Translations under genes and position numbers: made by a program
In this document: piece after piece, positions 55,935 through 64,000 of the stretch
Numbering within the stretch: position 1 is the first letter of the stretch
Layout: the number at the start of each line of letters is the position of its first letter
Notes under the pieces: generated by a model
What the model was told of the DNA's origin: nothing
Seen by the model: the letters and a program-made list of their open reading frames with translations, nothing else
Database searches by the model: none
Assembly (NCBI GenBank): GCA_021740385.1
Contig: JAIOZY010000009.1
Coordinates: 1 to 64,000, forward strand
Reading direction: 5' to 3'
DNA length: 64,000 bases
From: Prolixibacteraceae bacterium
Lineage (GTDB): Bacteria > Bacteroidota > Bacteroidia > Bacteroidales > Prolixibacteraceae

Positions 55935-58358
55935 ATGAGAAGGCTGGTTGTTTTTTTTACAATGTTATATTATTCATTAGTTGTTAATGGGCAGGAAAAC
56001 CCTAAAGGAACTAATTACGGAAAATGGGAAAACCTGAAAAACGTTTGGGAAGCATTGTGGATATCCGACCCCAATAGCAACAGCAATGAATATGGTGTAT
56101 ATCATTTTCGAAAAAATATTTGGCTTAAAGCACAGCCAACTCATTTTATTATTCACGTTTCGGCCGATAATCGGTATCAATTGTTTGTTAACGGGTTACC
56201 CGTTTGTAAAGGCCCGGCAAGGGGAGAGTTTCAAAATTGGAAGTATGAAACCATCGATATTGCTGGGCATCTGGATGCAGGCTCAAATACAATTGCAGCA
56301 AAGGTGTTTAATTTTGGAAAATACCTTCCGGCACAACACTTTACTTCCGGCACAGGTTTTATCCTTCAGTCCGATGCCAAAGAGCATTCGGTCATTAATA
56401 CCAATAATTCGTGGAAGGTTTTCCGAAACAAAGCCTATTCTCCGTTAAGGGTAAGTGGCGATCGAGTGCGTGGTTATTATGTCGTAGGTCCTTGCGATAG
56501 CATTTTTGCTGCAAAATATCCATGGGGTTGGGAAATGCCCGGTTTTGATGATTCAAATTGGTCAAATCCCAATCAATCAATTATTGATCGCGGAACGGGA
56601 GCTGGTTTTATGCACGGTACAACACGTTCGCTGGTAAAACGTACCATACCTTTAATGGAAGAAAAAGCAAAAAAATTTGCAGCAGTAGTTAGGGTTGAAC
56701 CTAAACAACAAATTGAACAAGGTTTTTTGAATCAAGAAAAACCGTTAAAAATTGAAGCAAATAAAAAGGTTAAAATATTAATCGATAATCAAATATTAGA
56801 CGTTGGTTACCCCGAGCTGATTATTTCGAATGGGAAAAATTCGCATATCAGGATCGAGTATGCCGAGGCTTTGTTTGACGAGGACAATTTGAAAGGCAAC
56901 CGTAACGAAATTGAAGGCAAAAACATCGCCGGCGCTTTTGATGTAATGGTAGCCGACGGGGGCATCAACCGCAAGTTTTCGCCTTTGTGGCTACGTGCTT
57001 TCAGGTATGTACAACTCGAAATAACTACTTCTGGTGAGCCGCTTTATATCAACAATTTTAGTTACCACAGCTTCAAATATCCTTTCGAAGAAAAAGCAAG
57101 AACCCATTTTGAACCACAGCTTTTCCCTTTCGAAAAAATTTGGGATACTGCATGGCGCACAGCCCGCCTTTGTGCCAACGAAACTTATTGGGATTGTCCG
57201 TATTACGAACAATTACAATACATTGGCGACACACGTATTCAAGCTTTAATATCGCTTTATGTGGCAGGCGACGACAGGCTGATGCGGAATGCCCTAATCC
57301 AGTTTAATAATTCAATTACGGGTGAAGGATTAACCAAATGCAACGCCCCAAATAAAAAACAAGTGATTATTCCACCATTTTCGCTGGCATACATTGGTAT
57401 GTTGCACGACTATATGATGCATCGCAACGATGTAGACTTTTTAAAACCCTTGTTGCCCAATATTGAAGTGATACTGGCTTGGTTCGCCCGTCGGATGCAA
57501 ACTAACGGACTGCTTGGCCCGGTGGATTGGTGGCCCTTTGTCGATTGGACCGATGGTTTTTTCAATGGCATCCCTCCTGGGGCCGAGGAGGGCAATTCAA
57601 CCTTGCTGACCCTGGTTTATGCCAAAGCACTGAGCGATGCAGCAGATATTTTTACGGCGTACGGACACCTTGCAAAAGTCGAAACCTGCAGGCAAAAGTT
57701 GGCCGAAATTGAGAAAGGAGTCAACCAATTGTGCTTCGACACTTCGAAAGGATTGTATGCCGATACCCCCGAAATGAAAAGCTACTCGCAGCACACTAAT
57801 GTGTTGGCCGTGTTATCGGGAGTAGCAGCAGTGCGCAACCAAAACGAGCTAATGAAACAAGTGCTGACCAACAAGAGCCTCATTCAATGCTCGCTGTTTT
57901 ATAAATTTTACCTGATGCGTGCTTTGGCAAAAACCGGTATGGGCGAACATTATTTCGATCAGCTGAAAATTTGGGAAGAAATGTTGGAATTGGGATTAAG
58001 TACTTTCCCCGAAACCGCAGGTAAATCGAATTGGCAGGATGATATTCGTTCTGACTGCCACGCCTGGAGCGCTAGTGTTTGTTACGATTTTTTGTCAATC
58101 ATTTGCGGTATTAATCCATTATCTCAAGGTTTTAAAACTATTAAAATTGCTCCTGCACCGGGAGAGTTAAATCGTTTGAAAGGCAAAATGCCACATCCAC
58201 ACGGGACGATTTCGGTTGATCTAAAAATTACCGAAACCGATGTTACAGGATCAGTAAGCTTACCTGGAAATACAACAGGCATTTTTTGCTGGCAAGAGAA
58301 AATATTGCAGTTAACTGAAGGTAGTCAGCCAATTAACATAAATAATAAAAATGATTAA
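55935..58358 (+). CDS. GH78-type alpha-L-rhamnosidase-like protein
   Basis: 807 residues. A short signal peptide (LVVNGQ) is followed by beta-sandwich domains with WEALWISDP and NRYQLFVNGLPVCKGPARGE. The (alpha/alpha)6 barrel has CANETYWDCPYYEQLQYIGDTR, with Asp420 and Glu425 near the catalytic region, and DWTDGFFNGIPPGAEEG. The C-terminal SDCHAWSASVCYDF block holds a further family motif. GH78 enzymes remove terminal alpha-L-rhamnose; related activities are possible. The gene ends 8 bp inside the GH3 gene, so translation is coupled. Confidence 0.82.
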   Translation: MRRLVVFFTMLYYSLVVNGQENPKGTNYGKWENLKNVWEALWISDPNSNSNEYGVYHFRKNIWLKAQPTHFIIHVSADNRYQLFVNGLPVCKGPARGEFQNWKYETIDIAGHLDAGSNTIAAKVFNFGKYLPAQHFTSGTGFILQSDAKEHSVINTNNSWKVFRNKAYSPLRVSGDRVRGYYVVGPCDSIFAAKYPWGWEMPGFDDSNWSNPNQSIIDRGTGAGFMHGTTRSLVKRTIPLMEEKAKKFAAVVRVEPKQQIEQGFLNQEKPLKIEANKKVKILIDNQILDVGYPELIISNGKNSHIRIEYAEALFDEDNLKGNRNEIEGKNIAGAFDVMVADGGINRKFSPLWLRAFRYVQLEITTSGEPLYINNFSYHSFKYPFEEKARTHFEPQLFPFEKIWDTAWRTARLCANETYWDCPYYEQLQYIGDTRIQALISLYVAGDDRLMRNALIQFNNSITGEGLTKCNAPNKKQVIIPPFSLAYIGMLHDYMMHRNDVDFLKPLLPNIEVILAWFARRMQTNGLLGPVDWWPFVDWTDGFFNGIPPGAEEGNSTLLTLVYAKALSDAADIFTAYGHLAKVETCRQKLAEIEKGVNQLCFDTSKGLYADTPEMKSYSQHTNVLAVLSGVAAVRNQNELMKQVLTNKSLIQCSLFYKFYLMRALAKTGMGEHYFDQLKIWEEMLELGLSTFPETAGKSNWQDDIRSDCHAWSASVCYDFLSIICGINPLSQGFKTIKIAPAPGELNRLKGKMPHPHGTISVDLKITETDVTGSVSLPGNTTGIFCWQEKILQLTEGSQPININNKND

Positions 58359-60657
58359 GCAAGTTTTTTTAATAATAATATCCATGGCTTTTCTTTTTTG
58401 TTTCTGTACAAAAAAGGAAGAATTTTCATATAAAAATCCCGATTTACCAGTACAAGAAAGGATTGATGATTTGATTTCAAAAATGACCTTAGAAGAAAAG
58501 GTCGCACAGCTTCAGATTGAAGACTTTATATATGATTATACGGATACTGTAAAGCTTTATGAACAGTTAAAAAATGGACTTGGTATGCTTTCGTCGTATC
58601 AGTTGAATTTGGAACAAACTGTTAAGAGCAGGAATTTAATTCAAAAATTCATCATTGATAACACCCGTTTGGGTATCCCTGTTATTTTTCTCGATGAAGG
58701 CTTGCATGGATTGATGAAACCAAATTCAACCAGTTTCCCTCAAGCAATTGGGTTGGCATGCTCGTGGGATACCGATCTTTACGAAAGGGTTTTTACTGTA
58801 GTAGCACACGAAATGCGATCGAGGGGAGCCCAAATAGCTTTATCGCCGGTTTTGGATGTTTGCCGTGATCCACGCTGGGGAAGGGTTGAGGAAACTTATG
58901 GGGAAGATCCCTTTCTGAATGGAATACTGGCAATTGCAGCCATTAAGGGGTTTCAGGGGAGTGCTGATGGTAGCATTGCCCCTGGTCATGTTGCTGCAAC
59001 ACTAAAACACTTTGTTGGTCACGGTGAACCCGAAAATGGGCTAAATATTTCCCCATGCAATATTTCAGAAAGGGTTTTGAGGGAAATGCACATGTTGCCA
59101 TTTAAAATGACAATCGATAGTGTAAAACCTTTTGCATTAATGGCTTCGTATAACGAAGTTGATGGCATGCCATCGCATAAAAATAAATGGTTGTTGAGAA
59201 AAATACTCAGGGAAGAATGGGGCTTTGATGGCATGTTGATATCCGACAAAGGTGGAATTGAAATGCTTTACGATCGTCATAAAGTAGCCAATACACCCGA
59301 GGATGCTGCATTGCAAGCATTCGAAGCAGGTATTGAAGTTGCTTTGCCCGGTAAGTATTATAACTATTTACCACAACTGGTAAGCGAAAAAAAAATTGAA
59401 GAGAAAGATGTTGATAAAGCAGTAGCCAAAATTCTGCAACTTAAATTCGAGAGCGGGCTGTTCGATAATCGGTATAGCGATCCTGAGGAAGCAATAGCTA
59501 TCAGCCATCTGGAATCTTCAAAAAAATTGGCCCTCGAAGCTGCAGAAAAATCAATTGTTTTGCTCGAAAACAAGAATCAGATTCTTCCTTTAGATATTGA
59601 TAAATACGAAACCATTGCCGTTGTTGGACCTTGTGCCAATGATGTATCGTTGGGAGGATATCCGGGCGGACCTTATTATAAAACATCGATTCTGAAAGGA
59701 ATACAAAATTTTGTGGGCGATCGGATTAATATAATACATTCAAAGGGCACCACCATTACAAAAGATAGCGAAAAGGATATTAATTATAAACGCTGGCAGG
59801 CCGACAGTATAAAATTTGTTCCCCGCGAAGAAAACCTCCAATCGATTAAAGAAGCTGTAAAGGTGGCCCGACAAGCCGATATAATTATCCTTTGTGTTGG
59901 CGAAACAGAATATATCTGTCGCGAGGCATGGTCTAAAACACACCTTGGTGATGCAGCAACGCTCGATTTAATTTGTGAACAAAATGAATTAGCCGAGGCG
60001 ATGTTTAACACCGGGAAACCCGTTATTGTTTGTTTAAGTAACGGAAGGCCATTGTCTGTGAACATGATCGCCGGGCGTGCTGATGCTTTGCTTGAATGTT
60101 GGTACATGGGGCAAGAAACAGGCCGTGCTGTTGCCGAAATCCTTTTCGGAAAAGTATCACCATCGGGGAAACTAACGATTACAATCCCGCGTTCGGTTGG
60201 GCAATTGCCAATTTACTACAATCATAAGCCCTCAGCGCGGTTTGTCGATTATGTAACCATGGGCAGCAAACCCTTGTATCCTTTCGGATATGGTTTATCG
60301 TACAGTAACTTTAAATACAGTAAACCGCTTTTAGACATACTTTCAGTTAAAAATGGAGCAAAAGCAAGGGTTAGTATCGACGTGAGAAATGAAGGAAGGA
60401 TGCCTGCCGACGAAATAGTACAACTTTACATAAGGGATAAGGTAAGTTCGGTCTCGAGACCGATAAAGGAATTGAAGGGTTTTAAACGTATTACATTGGA
60501 TGTTGGTGAATCTGAGACCGTTTCTTTTGAAATTGATCATTCAGTTCTCAGTTTTCATAACGAAAACATGGACAGGGTAGTAGAGCCCGGTGAATTTGAA
60601 ATAATGATTGGACGTTCATCGGCCGATTATCAAAGTGTAATTTTTGCTATTGAATAA
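58351..60657 (+). CDS. GH3-family beta-glycosidase lipoprotein
   Basis: 768 residues. Lipobox CFC near residue 19. The GH3 N-terminal barrel has FLDEGLHGLMKPNST and LSPVLDVCRDPRWGRVEETYGEDP. The nucleophile is probably Asp299 in LISDKGGIEM; SDK is less common than SDW/SDY. The C-terminal domain has SIVLLENKNQILPL and a FN3-like end domain. It likely removes terminal beta-glucose or beta-xylose in the periplasm. Overlap with the GH78 gene ties the two activities to one substrate. Confidence 0.88.
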   Translation: MIKQVFLIIISMAFLFCFCTKKEEFSYKNPDLPVQERIDDLISKMTLEEKVAQLQIEDFIYDYTDTVKLYEQLKNGLGMLSSYQLNLEQTVKSRNLIQKFIIDNTRLGIPVIFLDEGLHGLMKPNSTSFPQAIGLACSWDTDLYERVFTVVAHEMRSRGAQIALSPVLDVCRDPRWGRVEETYGEDPFLNGILAIAAIKGFQGSADGSIAPGHVAATLKHFVGHGEPENGLNISPCNISERVLREMHMLPFKMTIDSVKPFALMASYNEVDGMPSHKNKWLLRKILREEWGFDGMLISDKGGIEMLYDRHKVANTPEDAALQAFEAGIEVALPGKYYNYLPQLVSEKKIEEKDVDKAVAKILQLKFESGLFDNRYSDPEEAIAISHLESSKKLALEAAEKSIVLLENKNQILPLDIDKYETIAVVGPCANDVSLGGYPGGPYYKTSILKGIQNFVGDRINIIHSKGTTITKDSEKDINYKRWQADSIKFVPREENLQSIKEAVKVARQADIIILCVGETEYICREAWSKTHLGDAATLDLICEQNELAEAMFNTGKPVIVCLSNGRPLSVNMIAGRADALLECWYMGQETGRAVAEILFGKVSPSGKLTITIPRSVGQLPIYYNHKPSARFVDYVTMGSKPLYPFGYGLSYSNFKYSKPLLDILSVKNGAKARVSIDVRNEGRMPADEIVQLYIRDKVSSVSRPIKELKGFKRITLDVGESETVSFEIDHSVLSFHNENMDRVVEPGEFEIMIGRSSADYQSVIFAIE

Positions 60658-60675
60658 TATCTTAAAAAGATAATT

Positions 60676-60816
60676 ATGAAAGAACGATTTATAAAAGGAC
60701 TAATTCAATTTAAGAAAAAGCCTGTTTATCAAAAAAATAAAAAATTGATTGATGGTTTATTTGTGATTTTCCTAATGATTATTACTTACATTATAGTGTC
60801 GATATTTTTATCGTAA
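60676..60816 (+). CDS. 46-residue single-pass membrane protein
   Basis: ATG at 60676 to TAA at 60814-60816, 46 residues, 18 bp after the GH3 stop. The first 24 residues are basic (MKERFIKGLIQFKKK, then KNKK). The rest (about 25-45) is a single strongly hydrophobic helix ending IVSIFLS, giving an N-in membrane protein. No family recognised. The close spacing within the operon and the clean basic-then-hydrophobic layout support a real gene, but chance in AT-rich DNA cannot be excluded. Confidence 0.5.
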   Translation: MKERFIKGLIQFKKKPVYQKNKKLIDGLFVIFLMIITYIIVSIFLS

Positions 60817-61069
60817 TGAATAGATATTGAGTTTTTTATTGTTTTATAATCGTTCTGCGCATTGTTGTATGTAAAAATAAAAAGCGTCCTTCATTTTAGC
60901 TAATATACAGAATTCCAGAATTTTAAAAACCTTGAATTTTAAGGTTCAGGAGAATTATGTTTTGTGATGAAGGATGGAAAGCTGAAATATCTATAAAAAA
61001 TTGATTTTTAATGTTAAAACGGAACGAGGATAGATAAAGTAAATATTAAAAGTTTTAATTGAATAAAAA
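60817..61069. other. Spacer inside the sugar-utilisation operon
   Basis: 253 AT-rich bases between the small membrane gene and the MFS gene, the largest gap in the operon. No terminator or exact promoter match was seen. A second promoter for the transporter and phosphorylase is possible. Confidence 0.4.
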
Positions 61070-62314
61070 ATGAGGAGTAATTTAATACATCAAGAGTATC
61101 AGATATATAAGTCTTATCCTAAAAATATGAGGATACTTTTAATGACAAACCTTTTGTATGCTCTGGTATTACCAATTCTGGAGTTATTTGTAGGGGCCTA
61201 TATTTTAAGGCAAACCAGCAATACATCTTATGTGGTTATTTATCAGTTGGCTGTTTATACCGGCATACCATTTACCTTTTTAATTAACGGTTTCCTGTTA
61301 CGTTACATAAAAATTGCCCGTTTATACTCGCTGGGCATGATAATGAGCGGGGTGGCAATGACTGTAATGATGATTTTACCCGAACTTAAACTGGCCGGCA
61401 TTGCCCTTGTTGGTTTAACCATGGGCACATCGTATGGTTTCTTTTGGTGTAACCGCGATTTTTTAGCCATTTCATCGACCAACGACAGTAACCGAAATTA
61501 CTACTTTAGCCTCGAAACGGTATTTTATACCATCACTTTTATTATAATGCCCGCCCTGGCCGGTTTGTTCATTAGTTTGGGCGAATTGAGGGGTTGGTTT
61601 CCGCCGCGTTTTGCATACATCACACTAACTTGTGCTGTTTTTGTGTTAACCGTTATCGCTTCGGTAATGGTGCATCAAGGCAATTTTAAAAATCCAAAAC
61701 GCGAGCGTTTCGTCTTCTTCAAATTCCGTCCTGAGTGGTACAAAATGCTTTGGCTCGGATCATTTAAAGGAATTGCCCAGGCTGCCATTTTCTTTTATCC
61801 CATATTGCTCATTTTAACATTTGTGGGTAACGAAGGGTCGTTGGGAGGAATTGTTGCAGTCAGTTCGTTGCTAACTACTGCCTTACTCTATTTTATTGGC
61901 CGTTTTTCGAAGCCCGAACACCGCATTTACGTATACGGAGCCGGCTTGTTACTTTATTTATTGGGCGGCACTTTTAACACCATATTCTTTTCGGCAGCAG
62001 GTGTGCTTTTGTACCAAATGTGTAGTTCGTTGGCCCGCCCACTGCTCGATGCCGCTTATTTCCCGATACAAATGAATGTAATAGACAAACTTTCTGAGAT
62101 TGAAAAACGGGGGAAGTTTGCCTACATTTTCAATCACGAGTTTGGCTTGTATTTCGGACGTTTGGTTGGTTGTATGGTGTTTTTGGTAACTGCTTATGTC
62201 TTTTCGCCCGAAGCCGCCTTGCGCTATTCACTGCTTATCATAGCAGTTATTCAGGTTTTATCGATACCCATTGCCAAAAACCTTATAAAACTGATGAGAA
62301 AAATTGATATGTAA
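61070..62314 (+). CDS. MFS transporter
   Basis: 414 residues with about 12 hydrophobic helices, beginning near residue 23 and ending near 405. The loop between helices 6 and 7 (about 208-225) is basic, as in the major facilitator superfamily. No signal peptide. Placed between GH3 and the phosphorylase gene, it most likely carries the trimmed oligosaccharide into the cytoplasm. A fusion partner or substrate-specific motif is not evident. Confidence 0.82.
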   Translation: MRSNLIHQEYQIYKSYPKNMRILLMTNLLYALVLPILELFVGAYILRQTSNTSYVVIYQLAVYTGIPFTFLINGFLLRYIKIARLYSLGMIMSGVAMTVMMILPELKLAGIALVGLTMGTSYGFFWCNRDFLAISSTNDSNRNYYFSLETVFYTITFIIMPALAGLFISLGELRGWFPPRFAYITLTCAVFVLTVIASVMVHQGNFKNPKRERFVFFKFRPEWYKMLWLGSFKGIAQAAIFFYPILLILTFVGNEGSLGGIVAVSSLLTTALLYFIGRFSKPEHRIYVYGAGLLLYLLGGTFNTIFFSAAGVLLYQMCSSLARPLLDAAYFPIQMNVIDKLSEIEKRGKFAYIFNHEFGLYFGRLVGCMVFLVTAYVFSPEAALRYSLLIIAVIQVLSIPIAKNLIKLMRKIDM

Positions 62315-62355
62315 ATACCTATTCTAAAATAATCGAAATACTAAACCAATAACAA

Positions 62356-64000
62356 ATGCAGAATAAATACGGATATTTTAAAAACGACGGAAAAGAATTT
62401 GTCATTACCAACCCCCAAACGCCTCGGGCATTCGATAACTTTATGTGGAACGATGTGCTTTTCTCGTCGGTACACCAAACCGGCGTTGGCTATATCGACT
62501 ACCAAATTGAGGATACCGAAGCCGTTCAGTTGTTAACCGGGATTGGCCGCATTTGCGATTTTGACGTGTATGGCCGCGATCACCTCATGAGCCGCCTGGT
62601 TTACATACGTGATAACGAAACTGGCCGGTTTTGGAATGCCAACTGGGAACCCGTAAAACGCGAATACCAATTTTTTGAGTGTACTCATGGACTTGGTTAT
62701 TCCAAAATTGAATCGAATACCGAAGACATACAATCTTCGTTTCGAATATTTGTACCAAAAGGCAACGACCCTGTTGAACTTTGGTCGCTGGGCTTTGTGA
62801 ATACCTCGGATAAAAAACGTGATATTTCGATTTTCCTCTACAACCAGTTTCAGTTTGCCTACAAATGGGGCTTTAACAGCTATGGCGATATGTTTTTCCG
62901 CACCACTTATTTGAGTAAAGAAAACAATGCAATGGTAGCCAACAAGCACCCACATATAACACCACACAATCACCAAACAGCATTTATGGCTCCCGATCGC
63001 AAAATTGATGGTTTCGATGGTAGCCGTGATGCTTTTATGGGCTTGTACAATGGGCTGAACGAACCGCAGGTAGTGGTTGAAGGTAAGTGCAGAAGTTCAA
63101 TAGGTTCGAGTGATGCAACCATTGGGGTTTTGCAATTCAACTTTTTATTGGAGCCTTGGCAACACGAAGCCATCAACATGGTATTGGGCGTTTGCGATGC
63201 TGTTGAAGGCATTGAACCGCTTAAGGCTAAATACCTCTCGACCATTGATAAAGAGTTTGAAAAATTGAATAATTACCACACCAATTTTATCGAAAACAAC
63301 CACTTCGAAACCCCCGACGTGCACCTCAATATGATGCTCAACGTGTGGATGAAGCACCAAGCAGCCTATGGAGCACAATGGTGCCGCTGGGGTTGGATGG
63401 GTTACCGGGATATTGTACAGCATGGTTATGGTGTTTCGTCGTTTAACCCTGCCCGTACCAGGGAGATTTTACGCGAAGCTTTTAAACATCAATATTCTAA
63501 CGGTATGGCTCTGCGTGGTTGGAATCCGGTAGATACCAAGCCTTATTCCGACAGTGCTTTGTGGTTGGTTTTCACTTTAATTTCATACTTGAAAGAAACG
63601 TCCGATTTTGGTTTTCTTTTCGAAATTGTTGAATTCTTTGATGAAGGTTCAGCAACGGTGTTACAGCATATTGAAAGTGCACTGAATTTCCTCGAAAACA
63701 ATAAGGGAGAACATGAATTAGTGCTCATTAAATTTGGCGATTGGAACGACTCGCTTACCGCCATTGGTAAAGAAGGCCGTGGCGAGAGCGTATGGTTGAG
63801 TATGGCCTATGCTGAAGCATTGAAGCAAATGATCGGCCTTTTTATTTATCTGAAAGATATGCGGGCAGAAAGTTACCAAACTCGTTACGATAAAATTAAA
63901 AATGCAATTAACAATTCGGCATGGGACGGTGACTGGTATGTGCGTTGTTTCGACGATAATGGCCGTGCCATTGGTTCGAACCAAAGTAACGAAGGGAAAA
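62356..64000 (+). CDS. GH94-type glycoside phosphorylase, 3' end cut off by the window
   Basis: ATG at 62356; open to the window end with no stop (548 complete codons). The N-terminus MQNKYGYFKNDGKEFVITNP fits the start of cellobiose-phosphorylase relatives. The beta-sandwich is followed by an (alpha/alpha)6 barrel with NVWMKHQAAYGAQWCRW and FGDWNDSL; Asp465 in GDWND is the likely general acid. No signal peptide, so the enzyme is cytoplasmic. It would split a beta-glycosidic disaccharide with phosphate, giving a sugar 1-phosphate. The subfamily differs from canonical cellobiose phosphorylases, and the substrate is unknown. Confidence 0.8.
   Translation, partial: MQNKYGYFKNDGKEFVITNPQTPRAFDNFMWNDVLFSSVHQTGVGYIDYQIEDTEAVQLLTGIGRICDFDVYGRDHLMSRLVYIRDNETGRFWNANWEPVKREYQFFECTHGLGYSKIESNTEDIQSSFRIFVPKGNDPVELWSLGFVNTSDKKRDISIFLYNQFQFAYKWGFNSYGDMFFRTTYLSKENNAMVANKHPHITPHNHQTAFMAPDRKIDGFDGSRDAFMGLYNGLNEPQVVVEGKCRSSIGSSDATIGVLQFNFLLEPWQHEAINMVLGVCDAVEGIEPLKAKYLSTIDKEFEKLNNYHTNFIENNHFETPDVHLNMMLNVWMKHQAAYGAQWCRWGWMGYRDIVQHGYGVSSFNPARTREILREAFKHQYSNGMALRGWNPVDTKPYSDSALWLVFTLISYLKETSDFGFLFEIVEFFDEGSATVLQHIESALNFLENNKGEHELVLIKFGDWNDSLTAIGKEGRGESVWLSMAYAEALKQMIGLFIYLKDMRAESYQTRYDKIKNAINNSAWDGDWYVRCFDDNGRAIGSNQSNEGK

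Noticed and set aside
62533-63984. Several minus-strand frames of 70-150 codons near the window end
   Set aside because: They are all shadows of the GH94 gene, which continues past the edge and matches family motifs.

Overview
The window reads as a chromosomal segment of a Bacteroidota bacterium, most likely a Bacteroidales/Marinilabiliales-type marine or gut relative (inference). The signs are a SusC/SusD pair, two proteins ending in type IX secretion (T9SS) sorting domains, lipoproteins with short Bacteroidetes-style lipoboxes, TAnnTTTG-type -7 promoter elements, little use of Shine-Dalgarno sites, and Bacteroidetes-typical neighbours such as rsmD with a DUF3822-like gene, STAS with rnz, and ftsK with a lolA-like gene. 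I see no rRNA, tRNA, CRISPR array, phage or intact insertion sequence. XerD looks like the chromosomal housekeeping recombinase.

Region 1 (about 0.4-42 kb) is mostly core genome. It opens with REP-like hairpins and a secreted beta-propeller protein that carries an exosortase-like C-terminal tail. Next come rsmD and a DUF3822-like gene, a RecD-like helicase convergent with rnz, a STAS protein, and rpsA (S1 with a long acidic N-terminus). Then follow rfbD and a phosphohexomutase, two overlapping flavodoxin-fold reductases, an OB-fold lipoprotein with a PepSY membrane protein, GTP-type PEP carboxykinase, xerD, aroQ, lolA-like and ftsK. After these lie carbamate kinase with ornithine carbamoyltransferase, a RelA/SpoT homologue with a degraded hydrolase motif, TPR proteins, a CBM20-CBM20-GH77 amylomaltase, a divergent GroES-like protein, an aminotransferase, mltG, a flavodiiron protein and an S9 peptidase lipoprotein. 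Several convergent pairs are separated by shared bidirectional hairpin terminators.

Region 2 (42-64 kb) is a carbohydrate-utilisation locus. A GH43 enzyme points away from a roughly 830 bp leader. From the leader nine plus-strand genes run rightward with little space between them: a non-catalytic protein with four CBM9-like domains and a T9SS tail, a T9SS-exported clan GH-A hydrolase with CBM9 and FN3 domains, SusC, SusD, a GH78-type rhamnosidase, a GH3 lipoprotein, a 46-residue membrane protein, an MFS transporter, and a GH94-type phosphorylase cut off by the window end. The layout suggests surface capture and cleavage, SusCD import, periplasmic trimming by GH78 and GH3, inner-membrane uptake by the MFS protein and cytoplasmic phosphorolysis. 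I cannot name the glycan. No regulator gene is visible, but the leader carries two clean inverted repeats that could be operators.

Several likely starts differ from the longest reading frame: the DUF3822-like gene, STAS, the DUF2807-like lipoprotein, the aminotransferase, the 35.3 kb membrane protein, GH43, the GH-A enzyme and SusD. Promoter, family and substrate assignments were made by eye from motifs, without any database search.
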